Source of the DNA: Sphagnum compactum
Lineage: Eukaryota; Bryophyta; Sphagnopsida; Sphagnales
NCBI GenBank assembly: GCA_965153455.1
Contig: OZ234493.1
Span: 35,516,213 to 35,580,212 of the forward strand
Length of the DNA stretch: 64,000 nt
Direction of reading: 5' to 3'
Part shown: positions 12,795 to 28,002 of the stretch, piece after piece
Position numbering within the stretch: the first letter of the stretch is position 1
Layout of the letters: each line of letters opens with the position of its first letter
The notes under the pieces: generated by a model
The model's input: only the letters and a program-made list of their open reading frames with translations
Databases searched by the model: none
Told to the model about the DNA's origin: nothing
Position numbers and translations under genes: made by a program

Positions 12795-13009
12795 CACCAG
12801 CTTTGTGGGACAGCTTTGTGGGGCTCCCCTTCCTGATAGATCTGAAGCTTGTAGTAAACTTGCTCGCGGTTCAGGGCCTTGATCTTGTGGGGCTCCTTCA
12901 GACAGTTCCTCACCATGGCTGCAAAGGTGTTGGCTTATGAGATGTATGTCATCCCCGCATTCCTGCAGTAAGGAGCTGCTGCTGCTGCTGCTGCTGCTGC
13001 TCCTGACAT
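12795..13009 (-). pseudogene. Mitochondrial ATP synthase epsilon subunit pseudogene
   Basis: The mitochondrial F1 epsilon subunit is a protein of about 70 residues in the central stalk of ATP synthase. From ATG 13009 the frame reads MSG, a run of Ala, then PYCRNAGMTYIS, a TAA stop at 12935-12937, and continues in frame with ANTFAAMVRNCLKEPHKIK and ALNREQVYYK. This follows the plant epsilon pattern (AGMTYISYSN, VRNCLKEPHK, ALTREKVHF). The stop sits where the family has Tyr. Homology fades after EGEP, where a 13-bp direct duplication (units beginning CCCACAAAGCTG on the minus strand) leads to a TAG near 12793. No intron was seen across the homology, so a retrocopy is possible. An alternative is a live gene with a sequencing error at the stop, but the damaged 3' end argues against that. 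Confidence 0.75.
12975..13003. repeat. (CTG)n trinucleotide run
   Basis: About nine CTG/GCA units. In the minus-strand epsilon frame they encode the Ala run after MSG. Confidence 0.9.
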
Positions 13010-13189
13010 TGCTGATCGCCTTCTTCCCTCTTCCTTGTGATCTACAACGATTTCTCGCGCAACACAACCCAACGCTTGCAATTCCTCCTGCGCGTTTTAG
13101 TGCAACACTCCGCATCACCGAGAGCAAGAAAGGTGGCTGCAATCGTCGTTTACGAGCGCAAGAACTGTCGTTGCGGCCTTCCATTCGGA

Positions 13190-13350
13190 TTCACAAGCAA
13201 ATGCCTCTCCTCTTGAATGAAACCATTAATGTCCTATGGATGAAAAAAACTATATTTATCCTCTTGTAGATATAGTTTTGTACAAGTTATTTTTCAAAGT
13301 TTTTTCATCCATTAGGGCACTGATGGTTTCATTTAAGAGGAGAGAGATAT
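13190..13350. repeat. Foldback (MITE-like) element
   Basis: Inverted arms of about 46 bp lie at 13204-13250 and 13298-13346. The left arm begins CTCTCCTCTTGAATGAAACC and the complement of the right arm begins CTCTCTCCTCTTAAATGAAA; both run on to TGGATGAAAAAA. A short inner inverted repeat (AACTATA/TATAGTT) lies in the loop. Sequence related to the left arm with its flank (ACAAGCAAATGCC...GATGAAACCATCAT) recurs at 15759-15802, and more weakly at 15853-15900. No target duplication was certain. Confidence 0.6.
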
Positions 13351-13359
13351 GTGCATGCC

Positions 13360-14229
13360 AATCGGAGATATGTATGTACATGTGAATGTATAACTGGAAT
13401 GTGTAATTGTAACCATACAACCCTGTAAGACCATTTCAAGCCATGTAAAAATAATATAAAACACAAATGAGGGACAAAATGAGTGTAAAACATGAGCCTT
13501 TATGACCCAACCCCTTTTCCTTTTATTTTTGCGTCCTCTTTGTTGAACTAGCTCCAATTTCATAATCGTTAGCTTCTTGTAGCTATTGCAATGTAGAACG
13601 TCCATCATGTCGCATGCACACCTAAAGTAGGTGCTCCCCTCCTTTCATAACGCTACTGGTTTTTTTAGTCATGCTACTAGGTTTTCCTCTATATGAAGGT
13701 TTATTTGGAACATCTAAATTTCCTTTCAATGTTACCTTGTGTAGGTCACAAGAGCTTCTTTCTTCCATCACTAAGTACATACCACATCCCAAACCCCTTT
13801 TACTTTCCTATGTTTGTTTTGTTGCTAATGAGAGGAGTCAAAGTTCTTCATAGTGATGGCCATGATTTATACATTGTTTAAAACATGCCTTGTTTATGCA
13901 AAGTTAATAAAGATTCTTCCAATTGCCATTTTTAATTTGTAAAAATCTCAATGTTTATACTAAAACTTGTGGATGAAAAGGTTTAGGTGTCCCTAAATGT
14001 AAAAACAATTGGAAGCAAGGGGACATGAAATAGTTTTTCATTCAACAAATTGAAGTTGTTTTTTTCATTTTTGATGTGCTTACATTTTGCTTTCACATCC
14101 ATCATTTCAAGCACATCATGTGTAAATTAGAATCAAATTGTTATGAAGATAGAACACAAAAAGATAAAATGAAAAATTCATATGCAAAAGGTATTATGGT
14201 CATTTTCTCGCAAATAAAGGTTTACAACA
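13360..14229. other. Spacer, nothing recognised
   Basis: AT-rich sequence with short frames only (60-91 codons) and no recognisable motif. Confidence 0.5.
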
Positions 14230-14590
14230 AAATGAGAGTATTGCACCTTTCACTACCATGGAAGATTTTGGTTTGTAAAAAAATGAAAACATTGTATTTC
14301 CTCTTGTCGTTGAAGATTATGGTTTGCAAAAAAATAGGGTATTGCACCTTTCATTACCATGGAAAATTGTGGTTCTAAAAAAGTGAGAATATTGTATCTC
14401 CCATTATCATTGAAGATTTTGGTTTGTAGAAAAATGAGGGTAGTACACCTTTCACTACCATGGAAGATTGTGGTTTGCAAAAAAAAAAAAAAAAGGTAAA
14501 ATTATATCTCCCATTATCTTTGAAGGTTATGATTTGCACAAGGATGAAGGTATTGCACACCTCCCATTACCATTGATAATTCTGATTTTC
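14230..14590. repeat. Minisatellite, about 51-bp unit (about 103-bp dimer)
   Basis: Seven units alternate between two variants: TTGCACCTTTCACTACCATG and TTGTAT.TCCCATTATCATTG. Both are followed by GAAGATT.TGGTTTG and an A run. Starts lie near 14239, 14292, 14342, 14392, 14444, 14503 and 14553, and a detached unit is at about 15157. The alternation shows a two-unit dimer was amplified. Confidence 0.8.
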
Positions 14591-16371
14591 AAAACAAGAA
14601 TTATAAGATAATCAAAACATCACCATCTACACTAGCAATATATGGACACAAAGGGGAACAACATGGAAGGGTGCTCACCCTAAACCTTGCCATGCAAGAT
14701 GACAATGAAAACAGTTACAAAATGATCACAACAAAAAAGAACCAAAAATGATGAAATAGGTAAGAAGCTCACTTGAAATAGGTCATTGTTGGAACTTGCA
14801 ACAATACTAGGAGTTACAAGATGTGCACAATGTTGCCAACTTCAATTGAAAAAACCCTAATGAAAGGGAACAACATGACGAAGCTTACAAAACTACAAAG
14901 AAGGGTCTTCGCAAATTGGGGAACTCATTTTTCCCCAGCTAACTCCCTTTTCTCTACTACCTATTTTCTCTTAATGCCTATCATGTACCCTCTCCCCCTT
15001 TTCTTCCTTTCTTTCTTTGTTAAATAAGTTCCACTTTGTAAACATTATTTTGAGACTTGTGAGAGAGAATAAAAAAAAGGAGGAAATATAATGTATATTC
15101 AAAATAATGCATTGTATTCATTTGTTGATTCTCCCATAGAGAACTTCCCCTAAAAATATTGCACCTACCAACGTCATTGAAGATTATGCTTCTTTATATA
15201 GATGAAGATATTGCATTATAATTATACTTGCATAGGCTTACACAACCAAAAATATACAAACAAAATCACATAAATGTATTTTAAAAATACAAACATGTAC
15301 ACCATAAAAGTGTAAATTTTACATCTCAAATTTTACACAATGTTTAAGAGTAAAAACTTCAATGTGCAACTTGAATAAATGATTTAGAATTACGTAGTTT
15401 TATGTGGTTGCATTACATGGCCATTTACACTTACACACAACGATGGTAAAAAGCTAAGGTTCACAAGCACATGGCTTTGATAGTCACCATTTTACACCAT
15501 CAGTAGAGACTCTATGTTCATGAGGACACAATTTTAATAGTTGCATGGGTTCAATCCTCTTAGGGTTTATACAATAACTGATTAAAACTTTACCACAAAA
15601 TTAGTTTAGTGAAATATCTCAATTTCATGGTTTTTCACTAAACTAATTTGAAGGAAAGTTTAAAATTTTTGGGGAATAATTTGAAGAAAAAGTATCAATC
15701 ATTTGGCTAACTATTATCACTAAACTGATATCTCAATTGGGGAACGAATGGTTGTCCATCCACAAGCAAATGCCCTTCCACTTGGATGAAACCATCATAT
15801 ACATTGCATCAAGTTTGAATGTTTAGAATTGGCTCGCTCAGTAGAACAAATCGGGGTTCACAACCAAATGGCCTTGCCCTTGTTTGAAGCCATCTACAAG
15901 ATGAAAAGAAATTGAACTCATAAAGTTTCATGCTAAAAATTGCTCATTGGAAAGAAAATCACAAGATCAAGCACACCAATCTCAATCAGACCTCACTTTG
16001 TATTCAGTGAAGAGAGCAGCATTCATTCCTTGACACATAAATTTGTGACAATCTCCCATGCCTAGCAGTAGCCAGGGTTTCTCTCTTTCTCTATTTCTTG
16101 CAACAAACACTATTTCCTATAACAATTCCAGGATTCCAAAATCTGAAAGGACTCGGGTGAGTAAACCTGAAGTATGTTGTGCATGGGTGAGAATCGGCAC
16201 TGTACAACCTGTTGAATAGCTGTTCAATACCTTCACCTGTGTGTCTGGACTTAGCATATTATTCATGACCAAACCTCATTAGCATTCCTTTAACAGTATA
16301 CCGAACCAAATCAACACAGTTGCAAATAACCCATATCCACCTGCTAAGGTTCATAATTTCAAAAATGGTGT
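14591..16371. other. AT-rich spacer 3' of GAPCp
   Basis: No gene is seen. It holds the hairpin at 15583-15663, two relatives of the 13.2-kb foldback, and several TTTACAC-like stretches (15220-15440) similar to the palindrome at 31058-31087. The GAPCp 3' UTR must lie at the right end, but no polyadenylation signal was clear. Confidence 0.45.
15583..15663. repeat. Short hairpin, arms about 32 bp
   Basis: The left arm ends AATTAGTTTAGTGAAA (perfect for 16 bases) and the right arm begins TTTCACTAAACTAATT. Outside these, AAACTTT.CC pairs imperfectly with GGAAAGTTT. The loop is about 16-20 nt. It could be a small foldback transposon or, if transcribed, a small-RNA precursor. Confidence 0.6.
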
Positions 16372-21408
<5,037 letters not shown>

Positions 21409-23140
21409 TTTTCTGCTATTCTAACTTCCGAAAATATGCGATCTGCAATGCACAACGAGACAAATAAGCTGTTGACAGACGTTCGGTGTTCGTTACATAC
21501 CAAAGAGTACAGCGTCGTGGTCAATAATCGGAGATGGACAGAGACTGAACGGATTTCGAATAAAAGCTGTTCGGCTGCATGGGAAGCTAAGAGGGCTGGA
21601 AGGCCAGATGGCCTTTCTAGTGTTCCCAATCGATCATGCCCTTAACGGCATCGCAAGAAACGAAGGCGGCACATGCAACCAAAGCTTCCTCCTAAACTCC
21701 TCTTCGGCTACTACTATCAAAGAGAAGACGTAAAACATCGGTAGCTTCCGCCAGCTAACCCGATCGCCGTCCGGCGAGAGAGATTAAAACTCTGTGAACG
21801 CCTAAACCAAGAAAGGAGAATCAAACATTAAAAAATGATTCATCGAGCTCGGATTCCGGCATCTTGCATCGTTATAGCACATAAACACGCATTTGAAAAA
21901 GACTTAACCAAAACAAAATAAAACGATACTCAACCAATCCTCATTCTGACAGCAAAACCCCCACGAACGAACACAAATGGAGCAAGCTCAGCATCAGAGA
22001 AAACACTACAAAAATCCAAGAAATGTCCTCACCAGACCGGATCGGAGAGAAAGGAAACGGAAAAGAGAGGTCTATCGATCGATCGAACTGTCGATCTATC
22101 TATCTATCTATCGATGGATGGATCGACCGATGCCAGTGAGCTGACAGCACATTCGCGAAAAAACTCAACTAAAGAAACCCAAAAAAAAGAAGGTAAGAAA
22201 TCCACACCAAAAAAAAAAAAAAAAAAAAACGTCGGGAGATCGCAGGAAAGAGAGATGCACGCAATACCTCCGAACTGTGGAGTCCCGCTGAGAAGATCAC
22301 AACGATCGCTCGAGGTGCGAGTGAAGAGCTGCTGCGAGCAGAAAAACATTCGGAAGAGTTGTAGAGCACGCCACAGAAGAAGAGAACATGAAGAAGACGA
22401 AGGCGAGCTTCGCGAAGCCCACGAGTTGCCACAACCGCCCGATGACACATCTGGCGGCCGGAATCATGCCAGAAGAACTCACCGTCGATTCGGATCCGAC
22501 GATCTGTGATGGTCACTGGTGTTGCAGGTGTCTGACCGTCGGACGAGAGCGGCGTACAAAGGAACGGAGATTGACCACCGGTCCAGCACCACCCCGACCG
22601 TTGAAACTATTTTTACTTACGAAAGAAAGAAAATCGCCGCTTTCTGTCTTTTACACTCGCGACATCACCCATTACTGCCGGTCGGCGGGTTACTCGGAAC
22701 CGGTGAACCGGCCGCCCAGATGCCTCCTAACCAACTGCTATACTCCCGGGAGGCCGCCAAGCAACGGGTCTACCCGCCTAAGTTGCCGAAACTGTAGGTC
22801 AAGAAGAGATTCCAGGAGTGCCCTTTTCTTAAAAGAAATATGTCCTAAGGTTACCAGGACCTACGGTTCGAACTAAGTTTAACTAAGGCCGCACACGTGA
22901 CAACAGCTTCATTCTTTTATTCCTTAATTTTCTATCTATTATTGAATGGTATCCCTGTTCCCACTTGGGACCAGTTGTCAGTTGACCAGATACCAGGTGG
23001 CTGCAATTGATTGGTTTATATGAAAATGGCCATTCCCTAATTAATAGGGCCCCAAGGCCCAATTTGTGTGGCCTCATATCAGGTATACGTATATACTTAT
23101 TCTTGTGCGAAAGACGTACACTCCCTACCCCCGGGGGGTT
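21409..23140. promoter_or_regulatory. Upstream region of GAPCp (UTR and promoter)
   Basis: The 1.7 kb upstream of the GAPCp start is clearly less AT-rich than the spacers, especially 22240-22860. It holds a GATC/GATA microsatellite (22076-22125), an A run (22210-22229) and a G-box CACGTG at 22894-22899. Several overlapping frames of 61-162 codons occur on both strands, as expected in GC-richer non-coding DNA, and none shows a known motif. A 5' UTR intron is possible. Promoter function is inferred from position only. Confidence 0.4.
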
Positions 23141-23150
23141 CCAACACAAA

Positions 23151-23168
23151 CCCCCCCCCCCCCCCCCC
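23151..23168. repeat. C18 homopolymer
   Basis: Uninterrupted run of 18 C, preceded by AACACAAA. Confidence 0.9.
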
Positions 23169-23169
23169 T

Positions 23170-25860
23170 CTCTTTTGGCTGGAATTTATGAATTTATTAC
23201 TCCAAACTTCAAGAAAATTAAGAATTAGTAAAATTTTGGAAACACAAGAACCTCAAATCATAAAAATGATAAAAAGTTAGTCATCAAATTGAAAATACTT
23301 GACCCCCATTTTACTTCAATAAAATAAAATTCATTTAGATAAACCTTGACATCAAAGGAGAAAACACTTGCCCTTGGACTTCCAAATATTTTGCCCTAAA
23401 GGTTCTAGCCTTGTTAAGGACTTTGGCATTGTAGGAATACTTCCCCCCAATATACAAAGCACACATAAAACTAGATTAGTGCCTTTTGGCAACAAATCAA
23501 CATGCAAAAATATTTATAGACCATTTTGAGTTGTAAAAGATGAGACAAATATTCTATGAGGGTCACGATTGGATCTCTTTCAAATTGCAATCAATTCTAC
23601 CCTAAACTTTTGTATGTTTTGGTGTATATTAAATAGGTTCCCATGTTTTTTAGTCTAGACCAACATTTTATTTTTATTTTGTGAAAGTTTACAAAATTCA
23701 ACTTAGCAACAAGTCTTGTGGCCCAAGAATGGTGGAGGAGACAAGAAAAAACAAGTTCAATAGGTAGGGTGTTCGTTGCAAGGGGTATTAGCGGGAGGCC
23801 AAAAATGGTGACAAACTCTTTTGGGAAGAGGAATTTCATGCAGCCAATGGGAAGGGCCAAGCATGCACTCAAGGTGCCTTGCTTTTTTTTCCTTTTAAGT
23901 CTTGGGGGGGAGGGGGGAAGGGAAGGGATTTTTTTTTCCATTTTTCCCTCGTCCCCAATGTGTATCCACTATGTTCCCTTCAAGTTCCCAAGGGGTTCCT
24001 AGTATGTTCCCCAAGTTTCCAATGTGTTCCCCAACATGTGCTCCATAGCACCTCACTTTTATCCCATATGCTTTGGCAAATGTTGTCGTCCTTTCACCTA
24101 TATAAGTGGGCCAAAGGGGACAAACTCTATATTTCAAAATAGAACCTTTTATTTTGGGGAGCTACCATAGTTTCACTTCTTTTTTTTTTGAGTAATGGGC
24201 CAATCAAATTGGCTGGTTGCAAAAACAAAAAATTGAATTTGGGGAGGTCCGCCATCTAATAATAGGAGAGGTTAATAGGAGAGGTGAATAGGAGATGAAG
24301 TCCTATGACAAACTACCATAATTTGAAGCACATGTTGAGTGATATTTGTAATTCTAGAATGATAATGATTGTTTATAATATCACATGCATTTTTTTAAAA
24401 GCCAAAGGAAGTTGTGGTGGTATTTGATTTCATTGTCATTTCTTTAGACAAAACATCCATAAACAAAAGCATTTCAATCCTTTTGTATGTTGTTGAGAAA
24501 TGGTGTCTATCCTTATTTTATTGTTCATGTTAATGGTTGTCGTTCACCTCACTAAGATATGAAGCTTTTGGTCGTTACCAGAGGTTGACAAATTGATGCA
24601 ATATCTTATTAGTTTTGACATAATCAACTTCTTTGAGGACAACTAGAATAGAACAACAATTACAACATAAGTTTCTTTCCTTCTAAATAGGGTTTCATTG
24701 CATGGTAGATCACACCAATTAAATAATTCAAAATTTAAGAAAATCGAATGTGATGACTTGACTTGAATCACTTTTTCAATCCTTACAATTTGATCTTAAG
24801 CACAAAAAAAATAACATCTAACATACCAAAAGTTGGCCAAAATCTCAGTATCTAAAGGCAATAATATTTGAGGAATATCAAGATGCTTTACATCAATGTG
24901 TGAAATGTAGCCGATAGGGTTAGGCAAATGTGCAACATACTGTTGTTGAAGATGGTCGTGGATAGAGGGGTTTAGGCAAAAAGAATTTCTAACATTGGAA
25001 TGTTAAGTGATGTTGAGATTTTGCTAGATGGCATTGTGTAATATGAAACTTCCCTTTGTTGGAGGCTAAGCAACTCATTCATTAAAGTCTTTCAATTTAA
25101 AGAATATGTTTGTCTATGATTTTGGTGGTTATAGTTATCTACTACAGCAATGTATATGCTACGTATTCAAACACCCTTCGACCTCATATAACCAACCTTG
25201 ATTTGCATTCTTGATTGACCTAGTTGAGGCAAAACCTACTACATGGATCCCCCTTGCCGTGGGCCACAAAACTTAGTACTAGAAGAGCCGATTTGACATT
25301 TGAATGTAATAGACAATAATAACATATATATCTGAAAGCTAAAGTGAAATTTTCATGGGTAGTCTTCAAAGCCTTGCTTTAATGATAAGCCACTACTACC
25401 AGCCAGCCATTCATAGGTTTTATAATAGCTAGAAGAACCTTCAAAGGTTGAACACCAATGTTTTACAAACAATTCTGTATTCTTTGAGTAGTCCAAATTG
25501 ATGTGCTAAACATGCATGGTCTTTGCAATATATTAAGAAATCAATTCCATTTGGATGGTTCAGAAATAAGCGCAGATGCTGCTGCTTGTGACCGACAAAA
25601 AGTTGTTTGCAATTGCATCATGCTCTCTCCCTTGATGCTTCCCCATCTTTTGCCCTGTGTCTTGAATGCCCCCTCCCCACCCCCACCCCACCCCCCCATA
25701 CATTCATCACTTTTCTCAACTCAGTACAAATTTACATCCCACCAAACCAGCGGTGTAGAACTTAAATAGAAATTTCTTTGAGCCGCCACAACTTCCATTT
25801 CGTTCAGAAGCTTCTAAACAGTTAGTTATTCACTGGGCAGGTTCCCCCAGGAATATGGCA
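23170..25860. other. AT-rich spacer, nothing recognised
   Basis: No gene. Around 23950-24060 the phrase TGTTCCC recurs several times in a small irregular repeat, and a C/A-rich patch lies at 25668-25700. Frames do not exceed 114 codons and carry no motif. Confidence 0.5.
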
Positions 25861-25879
25861 AGCCCCATCCAGCAAGCAA

Positions 25880-25972
25880 GCCGTTGTTCTGTTGGGTGGT
25901 AATGGGGAACTAACTACCAGGGCCTATTCTAAACCCCATAGAGTGACCCGTTGTTCTGTTGGGTGGTAACGG
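25880..25972. repeat. Short direct repeat, 70-bp offset
   Basis: CGTTGTTCTGTTGGGTGGTA occurs twice, at about 25881 and 25951. The intervening sequence is not itself repeated. Confidence 0.7.
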
Positions 25973-26260
25973 ATTCTTCCTGGGCCTGTTCCAAAGCATA
26001 ACCAGTTCACCCCACCGTCATATTCACCTTCCAAACATCCGCCGTCAACTCGTGTTACAAGTGAAGCTGACTGCATTTAAATGTGGAACCAGCAAGTGCC
26101 TAAGAAATTGGCTGAAGAGTGTAAAGTACACTACTGAAGAGTGCAAAATACGACACTGTAACCCTTGTGGAAATGCAGAGGTTTTTATTGGGATCGAGTT
26201 CCCTACTAACCACTGTGGTTACCTCCCTTGGTATTGTATTTTTACAGACCTACCTACTAA

Positions 26261-26284
26261 CCCTAAACCCTAAACCCTAAACCC
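26261..26284. repeat. Interstitial plant-type telomere repeat
   Basis: Three perfect CCCTAAA units plus CCC (24 bp). This is the Arabidopsis-type plant telomere repeat, here inside a chromosome arm. Confidence 0.9.
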
Positions 26285-26300
26285 ACTAGGCCTTACCTGC

Positions 26301-27110
26301 ATATTAAGTTCTAACTATCTACTTTGCAGCTGTTTACATTGCAGCTACCTATTGTCTTACCTACCTGTAGGACCTAGTTTTGACAGGATAGGTATAACCA
26401 AGGGTTTAACTGGATGTCACCTTGGTTGGGGTTCATCCACATTAGAATTTGGAGTTATATTGAGCTTCCGATGGCCCCGTGGCGGTGTGTTCCCTCTGGC
26501 CTTCCAAATGGTAATCAGGGATCAGGGTATCATTAATGGTAATGACATTTTTTTAATGGATTTATGGGTCTTTTTTTTTGTCTTTTCTTTTTCTTTTCAC
26601 TATGGAAGAGAAGGAAAGCACTTTGGTTTTCCCCAGCTTACCAAAGGCTGCAAAAGTCTTTTTCCACTTTGCATGGTGCAGATTCCGTGGCATAATGGAC
26701 CAATAAGCATGACATTATAATGCAACATTTTGACATACGACATCATATTACAAAATTTTACACAAAACCAATCGAATTGATTGGTGGGTTGTAGCCTCAA
26801 CAATTGTCCAGCTTCTATGAGTCTGGTAGCATGCAGTTGTTGCCCCAATACGGTGCCTTGTCGTAGGCCCCTTATTTTAGGAATGCTCCCCACCTGTCGT
26901 AGGCCCCTTATTTTTTTGGGGGGAATGGTTTTTACCCATCGCCTCCTCCAAACATCCAAGTGCCAATGTGTGCAAGAATGTTTTCAATTTGATGAAGTTG
27001 TCCTACCAGCAGAACTTTCTCCAAGTGGGGCAAATTGAAACACACGGCTTCTCATGACATGCCCCCCCCCCAAAAGACAAGATGGCCAAAGTATTATTAT
27101 ATGGAGTAAG
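26301..27110. other. Spacer with a short direct repeat
   Basis: GTCGTAGGCCCCTTATTTT occurs twice, at about 26861 and 26897. No gene; a 122-codon plus frame (26352-26720) and a 119-codon minus frame (26600-26959) show no motif. Confidence 0.45.
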
Positions 27111-27115
27111 TAAAT

Positions 27116-27190
27116 ATAGCCGTAAATATTTCTCTAAGTGGCACTATTGAAATGTTTTCTTACTCATAACAATCCCCTCAATAAAAAATA
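27116..27190 (+). repeat. Direct repeat, copy 1
   Basis: The block GTAAATATTTCTCTAAGTGG and the following ACTATTGAAATGTT.TCTTACTCA recur at 28748-28820, followed in both places by AATCCCC and an AATAAA/ACTAAAGACAAG-like stretch. The offset is about 1.63 kb. It may be the end of a long repeat flanking this interval. Confidence 0.6.
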
Positions 27191-27249
27191 CAAGGTGATG
27201 AAAGTAAGTGGGATGTAAAGCTCGAGGGGCCATGAGCTTTACCAGAAGA

Positions 27250-27512
27250 AGGGCTCATGCAAGATGAAGAAGTCGAGCACAAGCCCAATTCCAGTAAAAC
27301 CTACAGCCAAGGCTTTTATCATGTGTAAAGATCACAACTACAATGGTGATGTGAGCGCAAGAAGACCAGGAAGCTGTGATAAGGGCTCGTGCTTGGAGGT
27401 GGAGCCAAGCACAAGCGCCCCTGTTTCGTTAAAGCTTGCGGCCAAGGGCTTTATTATTGTGCATAAAAGATTGCAACTGCATGGTGGTGTGGCCATGAGA
27501 AGAACACCAACA
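27250..27512 (+). repeat. Diverged tandem duplication, about 132-bp unit
   Basis: The two copies start at GGGCTCATGC (27250) and GGGCTCGTGC (27382). They share AGCACAAGC, AGTAAA/GTTAAA, GC..CCAAGG.CTTTAT and AAGA.CACAAC/AAGATTGCAAC blocks in the same order. Confidence 0.7.
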
Positions 27513-27731
27513 ACCAGGCTTCATGATTTTCATACAGGTCAGGAGAGGTAGTTGAGCTTTACAAAATCAGAATGCCCCACATAGGAAATGGATGAAAAAT
27601 ATCCATCCAAGTAACATGGCATCCAAATACACTTGTTCAAAAAAAGCTAAGTCTTTATGTTTATATGAAGTTTGCTGCTGAAATAGTTAGTTTTTTAAAG
27701 CTTGCTTGCTTTTGACTCTTGGGAGGAAAAG

Positions 27732-28002
27732 TACCTTACCCTAAGGTCAGTTTTTTGTAATTAAACATAATCCTCAAAATAGTGAAATGAAAATTTAGTG
27801 AAAATATGAAGTTGACATTTTGAAAATCATCATAATTAATTAATTACCATAGGCTAATCTCTGAATAATTTCACTGCTCATATGACAATATTATATTATA
27901 GTAGATGATGGAAAATACATATAATTTCAAAAGAGTCATTATTTGTAAAAAAAATTAATTATTCCTTTTGTCAATTGTGGAAACTGACCTTAGGCTAAGG
28001 TA
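27732..28002. mobile_element. MITE, 271 bp, with TA target duplication
   Basis: The left end TACCTTACCCTAAGGTCAGT pairs with the complement of the right end, TACCTTAGCCTAAGGTCAGT (one mismatch in 20). With TA taken as the target duplication (27732-27733 and 28001-28002) this fits a Tc1/mariner-derived (Stowaway-like) non-autonomous element. The interior is AT-rich and has no coding capacity. The class is inferred from the TA and could change if the true duplication differs. Confidence 0.75.

Noticed and set aside
12345-13184. 279-codon minus-strand frame, longest frame in its region
   Set aside because: It runs out of frame with the recognisable ATP synthase epsilon homology and owes its length to (CTG)n and GA-rich runs read as Ser.
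14230-14590. CRISPR-like array
   Set aside because: Units are contiguous and diverged with no unique spacers; it is a eukaryotic minisatellite.
22388-22876. 162-codon plus-strand frame upstream of GAPCp
   Set aside because: GC-richer non-coding DNA is open in several frames on both strands here; no motif, no splice or codon evidence.
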